DNA of 64,000 nt from Rhodocyclaceae bacterium (GTDB lineage Bacteria; Pseudomonadota; Gammaproteobacteria; Burkholderiales; CAIKXV01): assembly GCA_020248265.1 (NCBI GenBank), contig JADCHX010000015.1, forward strand, positions 32,953-96,952, read 5' to 3'. Below the pieces are notes generated by a model. It was given only the letters and a program-made list of their open reading frames with translations, did no database searches and was not told the origin of the DNA. Below, in pieces: positions 38,262-48,990 of the stretch; the stretch's first letter is position 1; each line of letters begins with the position of its first letter. Position numbers and translations under genes: made by a program.

Positions 38262-39467
38262 ATGACCGTCCAGACACAGACAGAACCGGCCGGGCTCACC
38301 GTGCTCGGCGCGACCGGCACGATCGGCGTGAATACCCTCGACATCGTCCGGCGGCATCCCGGGCGCTTCCGGGTGGTGGCGCTGACAGCCGCCACCCAGG
38401 TCGAGCGTCTTTACGTGCAGTGCCTGGAGTTCCAGCCGAAGCTTGCCGTGCTCTCCGATCCGCTCGCGGCGGAGGCCCTGGCCGTGCGGCTGCGCGCGCG
38501 CGGCGTGGCAACCGAGGTTGCATCGGGTCCCGATGCCTGCATCGCAGCTGCCGGACACCCGGATGCGTCCGTGGTCATGGCAGCGATCGTCGGTGCAGCC
38601 GGCCTGATGCCCACGCTCGAGGCGGCGCGTCATGGCAAGCGGGTGCTGCTGGCGAACAAGGAGGCGCTGGTGATGACCGGCGGTCTGTTCATCGGGGAAC
38701 TGCGTCGTCATGGCGCGTCGCTGGTGCCTATCGACAGCGAGCACAACGCTATCTTCCAGTGCCTGCCGCGCGACTTCGCCGGCGACCTGTGTGCGGCCGG
38801 CGTGCGCCGGATCCTGCTCACGGCGTCGGGAGGACCCTTTCGCAGCCGCTCCCCCGAGTCGGTGGCCGACGTGACGCCGGAGGAGGCGTGCCGTCACCCG
38901 AACTGGGTGATGGGCCGCAAGATATCGGTCGATTCCGCGACCATGATGAACAAGGCACTCGAGGTGATCGAGGCCCACTGGCTGTTCGGCGCGCCTCCGT
39001 CGCAGATCGAAGTCCTGGTGCATCCGCAGAGCGTCGTGCACTCGATGGTGGAGTATCGCGACGGCTCGGTGCTCGCCCAGCTCGGCCAGCCCGACATGCG
39101 TACACCGATCGCCTACGGCCTGGGCTTTCCTGCGCGTATCGATGCCGGCGTCGAGTTCCTCGACCTGCTGAAGACCGGCCGTCTCGAGTTCGAGGCGCCG
39201 GATCCGCGTCGGTTTCCCTGCCTGCCGCTCGCGTGGGCTGCGCTGGCCGCCGGGGGTACGTCCAGCGCGGTGCTGAACGCTGCGAACGAGGTGGCAGTCG
39301 AGGCCTTCCTCGGCCGCCGGCTGCGCTTCGGGGATATCGCGCCGGTGATCGAGACGGTGCTCGCGCAGCCGTTGCCGGGCGATGCCGGCTCGGTGGCGGG
39401 CGTGCTGGAGGCGGATGCCGCCGCTCGACGTGCGGCAGGCACGGCCGTCGCCCGCCGTGCCTGCTAG
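38262..39467 (+). CDS. dxr: 1-deoxy-D-xylulose 5-phosphate reductoisomerase
   Basis: This 401-aa enzyme catalyses the first committed step of the MEP isoprenoid pathway (DXP to MEP, NADPH). NADPH loop GATGTIG is at 16-22 and NKEALVM follows near 130. Metal ligands Asp158 and Glu160 lie in [17 protein letters not shown] and a later NHP-type segment are also present. Length and order match the family. It sits between cdsA and rseP, as in most beta and gamma proteobacteria. Confidence 0.97.
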   Translation: MTVQTQTEPAGLTVLGATGTIGVNTLDIVRRHPGRFRVVALTAATQVERLYVQCLEFQPKLAVLSDPLAAEALAVRLRARGVATEVASGPDACIAAAGHPDASVVMAAIVGAAGLMPTLEAARHGKRVLLANKEALVMTGGLFIGELRRHGASLVPIDSEHNAIFQCLPRDFAGDLCAAGVRRILLTASGGPFRSRSPESVADVTPEEACRHPNWVMGRKISVDSATMMNKALEVIEAHWLFGAPPSQIEVLVHPQSVVHSMVEYRDGSVLAQLGQPDMRTPIAYGLGFPARIDAGVEFLDLLKTGRLEFEAPDPRRFPCLPLAWAALAAGGTSSAVLNAANEVAVEAFLGRRLRFGDIAPVIETVLAQPLPGDAGSVAGVLEADAAARRAAGTAVARRAC

Positions 39468-39512
39468 TATGGTTATCGGGCTCCTCGCCACCCACCGGAA
39501 GTATCCGTCGCC

Positions 39513-40874
39513 ATGCTGACTACGGTCGTTGCCTTCATCTTTGCACTCGGCATCCTGATCGTCGTGCACGAATTCGGGCACTACAGCGTCGCGCGCTGGT
39601 GCGGCGTCAAGGTGCTGCGCTTCTCGGTCGGCTTCGGCCGGCCTCTGGTACGGCGCGTCTACGGTGCCGACCGGACCGAATGGGTGATCGGTGCGATACC
39701 GCTGGGCGGCTATGTGAAGATGGTCGACGAACGCGAGGATGACGTCGCCCCGGCCGACCTGCCGCGGGCCTTCAACCGGCAGTCGGTGTGGAAGCGTATA
39801 GCGATCGTCGCGGCCGGGCCGCTTGCCAACTTCCTGCTGGCGATCGTCCTCTACTGGGCGCTGTTCATGCACGGCATCCCGGGCATGAAGCCGGTCATTG
39901 CAGAACCACCGCCAGGGTCGATCGCCGCCGCCGCAGGGTTACGGGCCGGCGACACGGTACGCGCTGTCGACGGCGCGGCTGTGCTCCAGTGGCAGGACGT
40001 GCGCTGGCGCATCCTGGGCCATGGCGTCGATCGCGCTGCGGTCAACATCGAAGTGGTCGACGCACGCGGGCAGCCCGCGGTGCGCGAACTCGACCTCTCT
40101 GGCGTGGCCACAGCGCAGATCGAAGAGAACTTCCTGGGCCACATCGGCCTCGCCGTGGCGCAGCCGAGGCTCGACCCGGTGATCGGCCGTGTCGTGGCCG
40201 GCAGCGTCGCCGATCGCGCCGGCGTGCTGGCGGGTGACCGGGTACTGTCGATCGATGCCCGGCCAGTCGATGACTGGGGCGCGCTGGTGAGGACCATCCG
40301 TGCGCACCCGGGAAAGCCGCTCGACATCGAGATCGACCGGGCCGGGCGTGCGATGCCGACCGTCCGGCTGGTTCCCGACTCCGCCGAGGAAGGCGGCCAG
40401 GTCATCGGCAAGGTGGGCATCGGGCCGAAGGTCGATCCGGCCCAGGTCGAGGCCATGATGGTCGACGTACGCTACGGCCCGCTGGAAAGCCTCCGCGAGG
40501 CGGTCGCCAAGACCTGGAGCACCTCGGTGTTGAGCCTGCAGATGCTGGGCAAGATGCTGATTGGCGAGGTTTCGCTCAAGAACCTGTCCGGCCCTATCAC
40601 GATCGCCGATTATGCGGGCCAGTCCGTGCAGGTCGGATGGATTGCCTACCTCACCTTCATCGCGCTGATCAGCATCAGTCTGGGGGTGCTGAACCTGCTG
40701 CCGATCCCGATGCTCGACGGCGGACACCTGATGTACTATGCGGTGGAAGTCGTCGGGCGCCGCCCGGTTTCCGAACGGGCAATGGCCATCGGCCAGCAGG
40801 TCGGCATGGGTGTGCTCTTCGTGCTGATGGCCTTCGCGATCTTCAATGACATCCACCGCCTGATCGGCGGTTAA
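39513..40874 (+). CDS. rseP: RseP site-2 intramembrane zinc metalloprotease
   Basis: This 453-aa polytopic inner-membrane protease has HEFGH at 19-23 in the first membrane segment, two tandem PDZ domains (about 110-300), and the second zinc-site segment LLPIPMLDGGHLMYY near 400. RseP cleaves anti-sigma factor RseA after DegS, and also remnant signal peptides. It comes just before bamA, the usual place. The GSIAAAAGLRAGD and GSVADRAGVLAGDRV segments mark the two PDZ carboxylate loops. Confidence 0.96.
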   Translation: MLTTVVAFIFALGILIVVHEFGHYSVARWCGVKVLRFSVGFGRPLVRRVYGADRTEWVIGAIPLGGYVKMVDEREDDVAPADLPRAFNRQSVWKRIAIVAAGPLANFLLAIVLYWALFMHGIPGMKPVIAEPPPGSIAAAAGLRAGDTVRAVDGAAVLQWQDVRWRILGHGVDRAAVNIEVVDARGQPAVRELDLSGVATAQIEENFLGHIGLAVAQPRLDPVIGRVVAGSVADRAGVLAGDRVLSIDARPVDDWGALVRTIRAHPGKPLDIEIDRAGRAMPTVRLVPDSAEEGGQVIGKVGIGPKVDPAQVEAMMVDVRYGPLESLREAVAKTWSTSVLSLQMLGKMLIGEVSLKNLSGPITIADYAGQSVQVGWIAYLTFIALISISLGVLNLLPIPMLDGGHLMYYAVEVVGRRPVSERAMAIGQQVGMGVLFVLMAFAIFNDIHRLIGG

Positions 40875-40946
40875 TCCGGGCCGATCCTTCCGGTCGGGTC
40901 GTCTGGCGGCGTAGCTGCCGACGATTGCCCAAACTCCTACGACTAC

Positions 40947-43217
40947 ATGCTGCGCGCAAGACATCTGGTGGTTGGCCTCGCGCTGTGCTGGGCCCAGGCA
41001 AGTTCCGCATTCGATCCGTTCACCGTACGTGACATCCGCGTCGAGGGTCTCCAGCGTACCGAGCCCGGCACCATCTTCGGCTACCTGCCGGTCAAGGTAG
41101 GCGAGCGTATGACCGACGAGGGCGCAGCGCGGGCGATTCGTGCGCTGTACGCCACCGGCTTCTTCACCGACGTGCGCCTCGAGGTCGACGGGGACGTTCT
41201 GATCGTGACGGTGCAGGAGCGCCCGGCCATCGCCTCGGTCGAGATCAGCGGCTCCAAGGAGTTCAGCGCAGACCAGCTACGCGCGGCTCTGCGCAGTATC
41301 GGACTTTCCGACGGGCGCATTTTCGACAAGGCGCAGCTCGAGCGTGCCGAACAGGAGATCAAGCGCCAGTACATCAACCGCGGTCGCTATGCGGCGCAGG
41401 TGCAGACAACGGTGACGCCGCTCGAGCGCAACCGTGTCGGCGTGTCCTTCCAGATCAGCGAAGGCGATGTCGCGCGCATCCGTCAGATCAATTTCGTCGG
41501 CAACAAGGTCTTCTCCGAAAGCACGCTGCTCGGCCTGATGAAGCAGCGTACGCCTGGCTGGCTCACCTGGTACAGCAAGCTCGACCAGTATTCGCGCGAC
41601 CGGCTGTCCGCCGACCTCGAAACGATCCGCTCGCACTACCAGAACCGCGGCTACCTGGAGTTCACCATCGAGTCGACGCAGGTCCAGATCACGCCGGACC
41701 GGCGCGATATCTTCATCACGATCAACGTCATCGAAGGCGAGCGTTACACGGTTTCCGACGTGCGCTTCGCCGGTGACCTGCTGCTGCCCGAGGCCGACCT
41801 GCGGCGTCTGCTGCGGCTGAAGTCCGGCGAGACGTTCTCGCGGGAGCGGCTGACCGAATCCACGAAGGCGATGACCGAACGGCTGGGCGACGAGGGTTAC
41901 GCGTTTGCGAACGTCAATGCGGTGCCGGAGATCGACAAGCAGAATCGGACGGCGTCGTTCACCTTCTTCGTCGATCCGGGTCGTCGTGTCTATGTGCGGC
42001 GGGTCAACATTGCGGGTAACACTCGTACCCGCGACGAGGTGATCCGGCGCGAGATACGCCAGTTCGAAGGCGGCTGGTACAACGCCGAAGCACTCACCCG
42101 GTCGCGCCGGCGGGTCGACCGTCTCGGTTATTTTTCCGAGGTGAACATCGAGACGCCGGCGGTACCTGGCGCGAACGACCAGGTCGACGTCAACGTGTCG
42201 GTAGTCGAACGCGCCACCGGAAACCTGCTGTTCGGTGTCGGTTTCGCCAGCGGCGACGGCCTGATCCTTCAGGGCTCGGTGTCGCAGAACAACATCTTCG
42301 GCAGTGGCAACGCGCTGGCGGTCCAGCTGAACACCGGGCGCGTCAACCGTACTGCGTCGATTTCGTTCACCAACCCGTATTTCACTTCCGACGGCGTGAG
42401 CGCCGGCTTCGACGTCTACCGCCGCACGTACGACCCGTCGTCGCTGGGCCTCGGAAACTACCTCACCAAGACGGCCGGCCTCGGCTTCCGGCTCGGCCTG
42501 CCCGTGACCGAGGACGTCACCTTGAACGTCGGGCTGACCACGGAGCAGACCGATATCACTACGTATGCGGACAGCCCGAAGCGCTACATCGACTTCGTGA
42601 ACACGTTCGGTCCGTCTAACCTGGCGGTGTTTGCCACCGTCGGCTTTGCGATCGACCGGCGCGACAGCCGTATCTATACGACGCGTGGCACGTTCCAGCG
42701 CGCGTTCGCCGAGGTGACCATCCCGGGCAGCGATCTCGAGTACTACCGCCTGAACTACATCGGCCAGTATTTCCTCCCGTTGACGCGTGACGTCACACTG
42801 CAACTCACCGGCGATATCGGTGTCGGCAATGGTCTGGGCGGAAAGCCGCTGCCCTTCTACCGCAACTACTTCGTCGGTGGCATCAACTCCGTCCGCGGCT
42901 ACGCCACCGGCTGGGTCGGGCCCCGCGACCCGGACAACATCCCCATCGGCGGCTCGCACAAGATGGTCGGCAACGCCGAACTGTTGTTCCCGTTCCCCGG
43001 GCTGCGCAACGACCGGTCGGTTCGGCTCAGCACCTTCTTCGATGCTGGATATGCCGATGATTCGTTCACGACGCGCAACATCCGGTATTCGACCGGGCTT
43101 GCGGTAACCTGGATATCGCCCTTCGGTCCTCTCAAGCTGAGCATCGCAAAGCCGCTCAACAACGAGAGTACCGATCGCCTGCAGCGTTTCCAGTTCACCT
43201 TCGGGAGCGTGTTCTGA
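40947..43217 (+). CDS. bamA: Outer membrane protein assembly factor BamA
   Basis: This 756-aa Omp85 protein has a signal peptide (MLRARHLVVGLALCWAQASS, cleavage near 21) and five POTRA domains (about 22-420). A 16-strand C-terminal barrel contains the conserved SVRGY motif at about 650 and ends in Phe. BamA inserts beta-barrel proteins into the outer membrane together with BamB-E. The gene is followed after about 60 bp by skp, a periplasmic chaperone for the same substrates. A 72-bp gap separates it from rseP; no sigma-E box was found there. Confidence 0.97.
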   Translation: MLRARHLVVGLALCWAQASSAFDPFTVRDIRVEGLQRTEPGTIFGYLPVKVGERMTDEGAARAIRALYATGFFTDVRLEVDGDVLIVTVQERPAIASVEISGSKEFSADQLRAALRSIGLSDGRIFDKAQLERAEQEIKRQYINRGRYAAQVQTTVTPLERNRVGVSFQISEGDVARIRQINFVGNKVFSESTLLGLMKQRTPGWLTWYSKLDQYSRDRLSADLETIRSHYQNRGYLEFTIESTQVQITPDRRDIFITINVIEGERYTVSDVRFAGDLLLPEADLRRLLRLKSGETFSRERLTESTKAMTERLGDEGYAFANVNAVPEIDKQNRTASFTFFVDPGRRVYVRRVNIAGNTRTRDEVIRREIRQFEGGWYNAEALTRSRRRVDRLGYFSEVNIETPAVPGANDQVDVNVSVVERATGNLLFGVGFASGDGLILQGSVSQNNIFGSGNALAVQLNTGRVNRTASISFTNPYFTSDGVSAGFDVYRRTYDPSSLGLGNYLTKTAGLGFRLGLPVTEDVTLNVGLTTEQTDITTYADSPKRYIDFVNTFGPSNLAVFATVGFAIDRRDSRIYTTRGTFQRAFAEVTIPGSDLEYYRLNYIGQYFLPLTRDVTLQLTGDIGVGNGLGGKPLPFYRNYFVGGINSVRGYATGWVGPRDPDNIPIGGSHKMVGNAELLFPFPGLRNDRSVRLSTFFDAGYADDSFTTRNIRYSTGLAVTWISPFGPLKLSIAKPLNNESTDRLQRFQFTFGSVF

Positions 43218-43276
43218 CCGGTGGTATGATCCAGCGTGGGGTGCATCATGCACCGGCCGTTCACTCGGGGGCAGGG

Positions 43277-43792
43277 ATGGTTCGAAGGTTCTGGTTGGCG
43301 ATCGGGCTGGTGATGACGCTGGCCGCAAGTCAGGGTGTCTGGGCGCAGGTTTCCGATCTCCGTATCGGGTTCGTGGATACCGAACGCATCCTGCGTGAGG
43401 CGGCCCCGGCCGTGCGTGCGCAGAAGCGCCTCGAGAAGGATTTCGCGCCGCGTGACCAGGAGCTTCAGCGCCTCGCCAGCCGTGCCAAGGATCTCCAGGT
43501 GTCGCTCGAGAAAGAAGCGGTGACGCTGTCCGATACGGAGCGCAACAAGCGCGAACAGGAACTGGCGCGCCTGACCCAGCAGTTCCAGCGCCTGCAGCGC
43601 GAGTTCCGTGAAGATCTGAACATCCGTCGCAACGAGGAGATGGCCACCGTCCTCGAGCGCGTGAACGCCGTGATCAAGCGCATCGCCGAGAGCGACAAGC
43701 TCGACCTCGTTTTCCAGGAAGCCGTGTACCGTAGCCCCAGGATCGACATCACGGAAAAGGTCCTGAAGGCCTTGGCCGCGTCGGACAGATAG
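43277..43792 (+). CDS. skp: Periplasmic chaperone Skp/OmpH
   Basis: This 171-aa protein has a cleavable signal peptide (MVRRFWLAIGLVMTLAAS, cleavage after the AQ region near 23-25). The OmpH core IGFVDTERILREAAPA is followed by a long charged coiled coil (about 50-125) and the closing segment ITEKVLKALAASDR. Trimeric Skp holds unfolded outer membrane proteins. ATG 43277 (GGGGCAGGG upstream) was preferred over 43226 because it starts a proper signal peptide. lpxD follows. Confidence 0.93.
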   Translation: MVRRFWLAIGLVMTLAASQGVWAQVSDLRIGFVDTERILREAAPAVRAQKRLEKDFAPRDQELQRLASRAKDLQVSLEKEAVTLSDTERNKREQELARLTQQFQRLQREFREDLNIRRNEEMATVLERVNAVIKRIAESDKLDLVFQEAVYRSPRIDITEKVLKALAASDR

Positions 43793-43831
43793 CGCCGGTT
43801 GGCCGACGGCATCCGCTTCGTCCCCCGCCCG

Positions 43832-44902
43832 ATGGCGTTGAAACTGTCGGAAATCGTTGCCGTGCTCGGTGGTGAACGGCTCGGTGGCGACCCGCTGATC
43901 AGATCCGTGGGGTCGCTGGCAGAGGCGGGCCCGGGCGCGATCGGTTTTCTCGCCAATCCGCGCTATCGCGGCCAGCTCGCATCTACGCGTGCAAGCGCGG
44001 TGATCGTCGCGGAGTCCGAACGCGAGGCGACCAGCCTGCCACGGATCGTAGCGTCGAATCCTTACGCATATTACGCCAGGGTTGCGCAGCGGCTGAATCC
44101 GCCCGCGCCGGTTCATCCTGGCGTCGATCCGTCGGCGTCGGTCGATCGATCTGCGCGGGTGGACCCGTCCGCGTCCATCGGTGCCGGCGCCTCGATCGGT
44201 CCGGGCGCCGTGGTCGAGGCCGGCGTTTCGATAGGACCGGGCTGCCGAGTGATGGCGAAGGCCGTCATCGGCAGCGATACCTGGCTCGCTGCGAACGTCA
44301 CCCTCTGCGAAGGCTGCCGGCTCGGTGCGCGCTGCGTGGTGCATCCTGGGGCGGTGATCGGTGCGGACGGGTTCGGGTTCGCGCCTGATCGGGGCCGCTG
44401 GGTGAAGATCCCGCAGGTGGGTACGGTCGTGGTCGGCGACGATGTCGAGATCGGCGCCAACACGACCATCGACCGCGGTGCGCTCGACGACACCGTGATC
44501 GGCGAGGGCTGCAAGATCGACAACCTGGTGCAGGTCGGGCACAACGTGCGCATCGGGCCTTTCAGCGTTATTGCCGGCTGCGTCGGTATCGCGGGCAGCG
44601 CGCGCATCGGCAGCGGGTGCCGCATTGGCGGGGCCGCAGGCATACTCGGCCACCTGGAGATTGCCGATGGCGTCGAGGTGTCTCCGTTCACGCTGGTTAC
44701 CCGCTCGATCCACGAGCCGGGGAAGGTGACCGGGTACATGCCAGTGCAGGCGCATGACCGCTGGCTGCAGAACGCCGCCCAGGTACGGCACCTGGCGCGT
44801 ATGGCCGACCGGATCAGGGAACTCGAAGGGCGGCTGGCCGCCCTCGAATCGAACATGGCGGACGGCCGACCGGCTCGCCGGAAGGCTTCGGAGGGGGAAT
44901 GA
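43832..44902 (+). CDS. lpxD: UDP-3-O-acylglucosamine N-acyltransferase
   Basis: This 356-aa trimeric hexapeptide-repeat acyltransferase catalyses the third step of lipid A synthesis. An N-terminal uridine-binding domain ([19 protein letters not shown]) is followed by a long left-handed beta-helix (about 100-310). The catalytic His lies in the [10 protein letters not shown] segment, and [10 protein letters not shown] is present. A TTG at 43799 could add 11 residues; ATG 43832 fits the family N terminus better. Neither has a clear ribosome site. fabZ follows immediately with a GTG start. Confidence 0.95.
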   Translation: MALKLSEIVAVLGGERLGGDPLIRSVGSLAEAGPGAIGFLANPRYRGQLASTRASAVIVAESEREATSLPRIVASNPYAYYARVAQRLNPPAPVHPGVDPSASVDRSARVDPSASIGAGASIGPGAVVEAGVSIGPGCRVMAKAVIGSDTWLAANVTLCEGCRLGARCVVHPGAVIGADGFGFAPDRGRWVKIPQVGTVVVGDDVEIGANTTIDRGALDDTVIGEGCKIDNLVQVGHNVRIGPFSVIAGCVGIAGSARIGSGCRIGGAAGILGHLEIADGVEVSPFTLVTRSIHEPGKVTGYMPVQAHDRWLQNAAQVRHLARMADRIRELEGRLAALESNMADGRPARRKASEGE

Positions 44903-44903
44903 C

Positions 44904-45353
44904 GTGAGCGAATCGATGGACATACACGAGATACTGCAGTACCTGCCGCACCGCTTTCCGTTCCTTCTGGTCGACCGGGTGCTCGAATGCGAACCGGGCG
45001 TACGCATTCGCGCCCTCAAGAACGTGTCGATCAACGAGCCGTTCTTTCCCGGGCATTTTCCGCACCATCCGGTGATGCCGGGCGTACTGATCGTCGAGAG
45101 CCTCGCCCAGGCTGCGGCAATCCTTTCCTTCAAGACCGTCAAGGCGCGTCCGGACGACGGGTCGGTGTACTACCTGGCCGGCGTGGACGGTGCACGCTTC
45201 AAGCGGCCGGTGCACGCGGGCGACCAGTTGCACCTGGAAGTCGAGCTTTCCAGGCACATGCGGGACGTCTACAAGTTCAAGGGTATGGCGAAGGTGGACG
45301 GCAAGCTTGCCGCCGAGTGCGAAATCACCTGCGTGCGGCGGGCGATCGCCTGA
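44904..45353 (+). CDS. fabZ: 3-hydroxyacyl-ACP dehydratase FabZ
   Basis: This 149-aa hotdog-fold dehydratase of type II fatty-acid synthesis has catalytic His51 in [14 protein letters not shown] and Glu65 in [21 protein letters not shown] near the N terminus is also typical. The GTG at 44904 is served by GGAGGGGG at 44890-44897; an ATG 12 bp later lies too far from it. It sits between lpxD and lpxA, which use the same 3-hydroxyacyl-ACP pool. Confidence 0.96.
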   Translation: MSESMDIHEILQYLPHRFPFLLVDRVLECEPGVRIRALKNVSINEPFFPGHFPHHPVMPGVLIVESLAQAAAILSFKTVKARPDDGSVYYLAGVDGARFKRPVHAGDQLHLEVELSRHMRDVYKFKGMAKVDGKLAAECEITCVRRAIA

Positions 45354-45372
45354 TCGGGGCCGGGAGCGGGAC

Positions 45373-46152
45373 ATGAGCACACGTATTCATCCGACGGCGA
45401 TCGTCGAGCCCGGTGCGGAGCTGTCCGGTGACGTCGAAGTCGGCGCCTATACCCTGATCGGCCCGGGCGTGAAGATCGGGGCCGGATCCTCGATCGGCCC
45501 GCACTGCGTGATCCGCGGGCTGACCGAGATCGGCGCCGGCAACCGCATCTTCCAGTTCTGTTCGATCGGCGAGGTCCCGCAGGACAAGAAGTACGCCGGT
45601 GAACCGACGCGCCTGGTGATCGGCGACCGCAACACGATCCGGGAGTTCTGCACCTTCAACTGCGGCACCGTGCAGGACGGTGGTGTCACCCGGATCGGCA
45701 GCGACAACTGGATCATGGCCTATGTGCACGTGGCGCACGACTGCCTTGTCGGCGACCAGGTGATCATCGCAAACAGCACGCAGCTCGCCGGCCACGTCTC
45801 GATCGGAGACCATGCGATCCTCGGTGGCTTCACCGGGGTGCACCAGTTCTGCAGCATCGGCGCACACTGCATCACCTCTGTCGGCAGCGTGGTGCTGCAG
45901 GACATCGCACCGTTCGTGATGGCGGCCGGCAATCCGGCCGGGCCGAAGGGCATCAACGGCGAGGGGCTGCGCCGTCGCGGCCATGATGCGGCGACCGTGC
46001 AGGCGGTGAAGCGTGCCTACCGCACCCTCTACCGGTCCGGCCTGCCGCTGGAGGAAGCTCGCGTCGAACTCGAGCGCCAGGCCGCCGAGGTTCCGCTGAT
46101 CGGCCTGCTGACTGCCTTCATCGCCGCGCAGCGTCGCGGGCTTGCGCGTTGA
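45373..46152 (+). CDS. lpxA: UDP-N-acetylglucosamine O-acyltransferase
   Basis: This 259-aa protein has a left-handed beta-helix (about 1-190) and a C-terminal helical domain. Catalytic His122 lies in YVHVAHDCLVGD, and FCSIGEVPQDKKYAGE is a strong LpxA signature. It acylates UDP-GlcNAc in the first step of lipid A synthesis. Start ATG 45373 has a GGAGCGGG ribosome site. Its end overlaps the TTG start of lpxB by 4 bp (TTGA). Confidence 0.97.
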   Translation: MSTRIHPTAIVEPGAELSGDVEVGAYTLIGPGVKIGAGSSIGPHCVIRGLTEIGAGNRIFQFCSIGEVPQDKKYAGEPTRLVIGDRNTIREFCTFNCGTVQDGGVTRIGSDNWIMAYVHVAHDCLVGDQVIIANSTQLAGHVSIGDHAILGGFTGVHQFCSIGAHCITSVGSVVLQDIAPFVMAAGNPAGPKGINGEGLRRRGHDAATVQAVKRAYRTLYRSGLPLEEARVELERQAAEVPLIGLLTAFIAAQRRGLAR

Positions 46153-47288
46153 CGACAGTCGCGCTGGTAGCGGGGGAGCCGTCCGGCGACCTGCTGGGGG
46201 CGGAACTCATGGTGGCGCTGAAGGTACGCCGTCCGGACATCGTGTTCTGCGGCATCGGTGGCCCGAAGATGCGTGCTGCCGGCCTCGACTGCTGGCATCC
46301 GATGGAGACGCTGGCGGTGCGCGGCTATGTCGAGGTGCTGCGTCGCTACCGCGAGATCCTGGCCGTGCGGCGCAGGCTGGTGTCCCGCCTGTCGCGCGAC
46401 AAGCCCGACCTTTTCGTCGGTATCGATGCGCCCGACTTCAATCTCGAGGTCGAGCGCCGGCTGCGGTCGAAAGGGGTGCGTACGATCCACTATGTCTGTC
46501 CGTCGATCTGGGCTTGGCGCGGCGAGCGAGTGCGTCTGTTGAAGGAGGCTGCCGACCAGGTGCTTGCGCTGTTCCCGTTCGAGAAGCCGCTGCTCGAGCG
46601 ACAGGGTGTCCCGGTGACCTACGTAGGGCATCCGCTGGCCGACCTGCTGCCGGAGTTCCCCGACCGCACCGGCACCCGCGAACGCCTGCGCCTGCCGGCC
46701 TCTGCGCCAGTCATTGCGCTGCTGCCCGGCAGCCGCGATGGCGAACTGGAGTACATGGCCGACCTGTTCGTCGAGACCGCGCGTCGGCTGCATGCGCGCC
46801 TGCCCGACGCGCAGTTTCTGGTGCCGCTGGTGAGTCGCGAAACACGCAACCGCTTCGAGCGTGCGCTCTACGACCGGGATGCCCAGCACCTGCCGCTGCA
46901 CATCCTGTTCGGCCATGCCCATGCTGCCCTGACCGCGGCGGATGCGGCTCTGGTCGCATCCGGGACTGCGACGCTCGAGGCGGCCCTGCTGCGCTGTCCG
47001 ATGGTGATCACCTACCGGATGGCAGACTGGTCCTGGCGGTTGATGCGCGGCAAGGGCTACCTTGCCTACGGTGGCCTGCCGAACATCCTGGCCGGGCGCT
47101 TCGTGGTTCCGGAGCTTATCCAGGAGCATGCGACGGCCGAGAACCTGTCCCAGGCGGTGGCCAACCTGATCGGCGATGCACCGGTACGACGCGAGCTGGG
47201 CGAGCTGTTCGCGCGGATGCACGATGAGTTGCGCCAGGGCAGCGCCGAGCGTACTTCGATGGCCGTGCTGGAAGTCCTGGAGGGGTAG
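46149..47288 (+). CDS. lpxB: Lipid A disaccharide synthase
   Basis: This 379-aa GT19 glycosyltransferase joins UDP-diacylglucosamine and lipid [15 protein letters not shown] lies near the N terminus, and [21 protein letters not shown] and [21 protein letters not shown] follow. The TTG start overlaps the lpxA stop, so translation is coupled. The family N terminus [14 protein letters not shown] supports it. The stop lies just before the rnhB ribosome site. Confidence 0.96.
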   Translation: MTTVALVAGEPSGDLLGAELMVALKVRRPDIVFCGIGGPKMRAAGLDCWHPMETLAVRGYVEVLRRYREILAVRRRLVSRLSRDKPDLFVGIDAPDFNLEVERRLRSKGVRTIHYVCPSIWAWRGERVRLLKEAADQVLALFPFEKPLLERQGVPVTYVGHPLADLLPEFPDRTGTRERLRLPASAPVIALLPGSRDGELEYMADLFVETARRLHARLPDAQFLVPLVSRETRNRFERALYDRDAQHLPLHILFGHAHAALTAADAALVASGTATLEAALLRCPMVITYRMADWSWRLMRGKGYLAYGGLPNILAGRFVVPELIQEHATAENLSQAVANLIGDAPVRRELGELFARMHDELRQGSAERTSMAVLEVLEG

Positions 47289-47289
47289 G

Positions 47290-47958
47290 GTGGCTCGCAC
47301 GATCCGGGCTGCCAGCGCTGGCGGCAGGGGCGGCGCGGTCGAGCGGACGGCGGCACTCGGGCAGCTCCCTCCAGGCCTGTGCGGGGTGGACGAGGCGGGA
47401 CGAGGGCCGCTCGCCGGTCCGGTCCATGCTGCCGCGGTCGTGCTCGACCCGCGCCGGCCGATCGCCGGGCTGGCCGATTCCAAGGTCCTGACGCCGGCGC
47501 GGCGCGAGGCGCTGTCGCTGCAGATCCGTGAACGTGCGCTCTGCTGGTCGATCGCGGTGGTGGAGCCTGCCGAGATCGACGCCCTGAACATCCTGCGCGC
47601 CAGCCTGCAGGCGATGCGCAGGGCCGTGTTGGCCTTGCAGCCCCCGCCGCAGGCGGTCTGGGTGGACGGCAACCAGCTGCCGGATTTCGAGGCCGGCCAC
47701 GGTTTTGCGCTGCGTGCCGTGGTCGGCGGCGATGCGCGGGTGGCTGCCATCTCGGCGGCGTCGATCCTGGCCAAGACTGCGCGCGACGCCCGGATGCGGG
47801 AGCTGGCGCTGGAGCATCCCGGCTATGGGTTCGAGCGTCACATGGGCTACCCGACGCGCGAGCATCTCGAAGCGCTGGCCCGACTGGGTCCCTGTGCGAT
47901 GCACCGGTACTCGTTCGCGCCGGTGGCCCGCGCCTGCGACCTGTTCCGCCGAGCCTGA
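47290..47958 (+). CDS. rnhB: Ribonuclease HII
   Basis: This 222-aa RNase HII cleaves RNA in RNA-DNA hybrids and starts ribonucleotide excision repair. [15 protein letters not shown] contains Asp34 and Glu35. Later acidic residues lie in [11 protein letters not shown] and in the KTARDARM segment. The GTG at 47290 has GGAGGGG at 47279-47285, spaced 4 bases. About 25 extra residues (Ala/Gly/Arg) precede the catalytic core. It is the end of the long envelope operon. Confidence 0.93.
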   Translation: MARTIRAASAGGRGGAVERTAALGQLPPGLCGVDEAGRGPLAGPVHAAAVVLDPRRPIAGLADSKVLTPARREALSLQIRERALCWSIAVVEPAEIDALNILRASLQAMRRAVLALQPPPQAVWVDGNQLPDFEAGHGFALRAVVGGDARVAAISAASILAKTARDARMRELALEHPGYGFERHMGYPTREHLEALARLGPCAMHRYSFAPVARACDLFRRA

Positions 47959-47998
47959 CCGCTGCCCGGCCGCCCGAGGCAGGGAGCGCCCGGACTGC

Positions 47999-48025
47999 TC
48001 AAGTCGCCCGGAAAGCGTCCGTTAA
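47999..48025 (+). promoter_or_regulatory. Sigma-28 (FliA) promoter upstream of motA
   Basis: TCAAGTCG (47999-48006), exactly 11 bases, then TCCGTTAA (48018-48025). It shares the TCAAG and CCGTTAA cores with the fliC and fliD promoters. It lies 66 bp before motA in the 132-bp gap after rnhB, so motAB is a separate late-flagellar unit. Confidence 0.6.
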
Positions 48026-48090
48026 CGGAGGGCTGCGTACACCCATCGGCTGGGTGAGCGGACGCGGCAAACGGACGAGGCGGAGCGCGC

Positions 48091-48951
48091 ATGCTTGTCA
48101 TAGTCGGCTGGATCGGGGTTACGGTGATGGTGCTGGGCGGCTACATGCTGGCCGGAGGCAAGCTCGGCCCGCTCTGGCAGCCAGCCGAGCTGGTGATCAT
48201 CGGCGGAGCCGCGTTCTTCGCGTTCCTGGTGGCCAACTCGTCGAAGGTGATCAAGGCCACTTTCGCCACCCTGCCTTCCTGTTTCAAGGGCTCGAAGTAC
48301 ACCAAAGGCATGTACCTGGAGCTGCTGTCGCTGCTCTACGACCTGCTTGCCAAGGTACGCAAGGAAGGCCTGATGTCGATCGAATCGGACGTCGAGTCGC
48401 CCGACCAGTCGCCGATCTTCACCAAGTATCCGATGATCCTTGAAGACCATCACGCAATGGACTTCCTGGTCGATTACCTGCGGTTGATGGTCGGCGGCAA
48501 CCTGAATGCGTTCGAGATCGAGAACCTGATGGACAACGAGATCGAGACGCACCACCACGAAGGGGAAGCCCCGATCGGTGCCATCTCGCGGGTCGGCGAT
48601 GGCCTGCCTGCGTTCGGCATCGTCGCCGCGGTGATGGGCGTGGTGAAGACCATGGGCTCGGTCGGTGCGCCGCCTGCAGTGCTCGGCGCGAAGATCGGGG
48701 CAGCCCTGGTCGGCACCTTCCTCGGCATCCTGCTGGCATACGGATTCGTCGGCCCGCTCTCCAGCCTGCTCGAACAGAAGCTCTCGGAACAGACCAAGAT
48801 GCTCCAGTGCATCAAGGTGACGCTGCTCGCCAGCCTGAATGGCTATCCGCCGCAGGTGGCGGTGGAGTTCGGGCGCAAGGTGCTGTACTCGACCGAGCGG
48901 CCGAGCTTCAGCGAACTCGAGGAAGAAGTGAAGCAGCGCAAAGGCAAATGA
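48091..48951 (+). CDS. motA: Flagellar motor stator protein MotA
   Basis: This 286-aa membrane protein has four transmembrane segments (about 1-22, 33-50, 170-190, 200-222). The cytoplasmic loop carries Arg90 and Glu98, the same numbers as the rotor-contacting charges in E. coli MotA. The conserved PAFGIVAAVMGVVKTMGSVG and GAALVGTFLGILLAYGFVGP follow. With MotB it forms the proton channel that drives rotation. A sigma-28 promoter precedes it. Confidence 0.97.
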   Translation: MLVIVGWIGVTVMVLGGYMLAGGKLGPLWQPAELVIIGGAAFFAFLVANSSKVIKATFATLPSCFKGSKYTKGMYLELLSLLYDLLAKVRKEGLMSIESDVESPDQSPIFTKYPMILEDHHAMDFLVDYLRLMVGGNLNAFEIENLMDNEIETHHHEGEAPIGAISRVGDGLPAFGIVAAVMGVVKTMGSVGAPPAVLGAKIGAALVGTFLGILLAYGFVGPLSSLLEQKLSEQTKMLQCIKVTLLASLNGYPPQVAVEFGRKVLYSTERPSFSELEEEVKQRKGK

Positions 48952-48990
48952 CGCCCGACCGCCGCCGAACGACCGGACCCCGGGGACACC

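Noticed and set aside
40875..40946. Sigma-E promoter before bamA
   Set aside because: No GAACTT-like -35 or suitable -10 was found in the 72-bp gap.
42899..45142. Long minus-strand open frame opposite skp-lpxD-fabZ
   Set aside because: It spans three well-identified genes on the other strand, and its composition is that of an antisense shadow.
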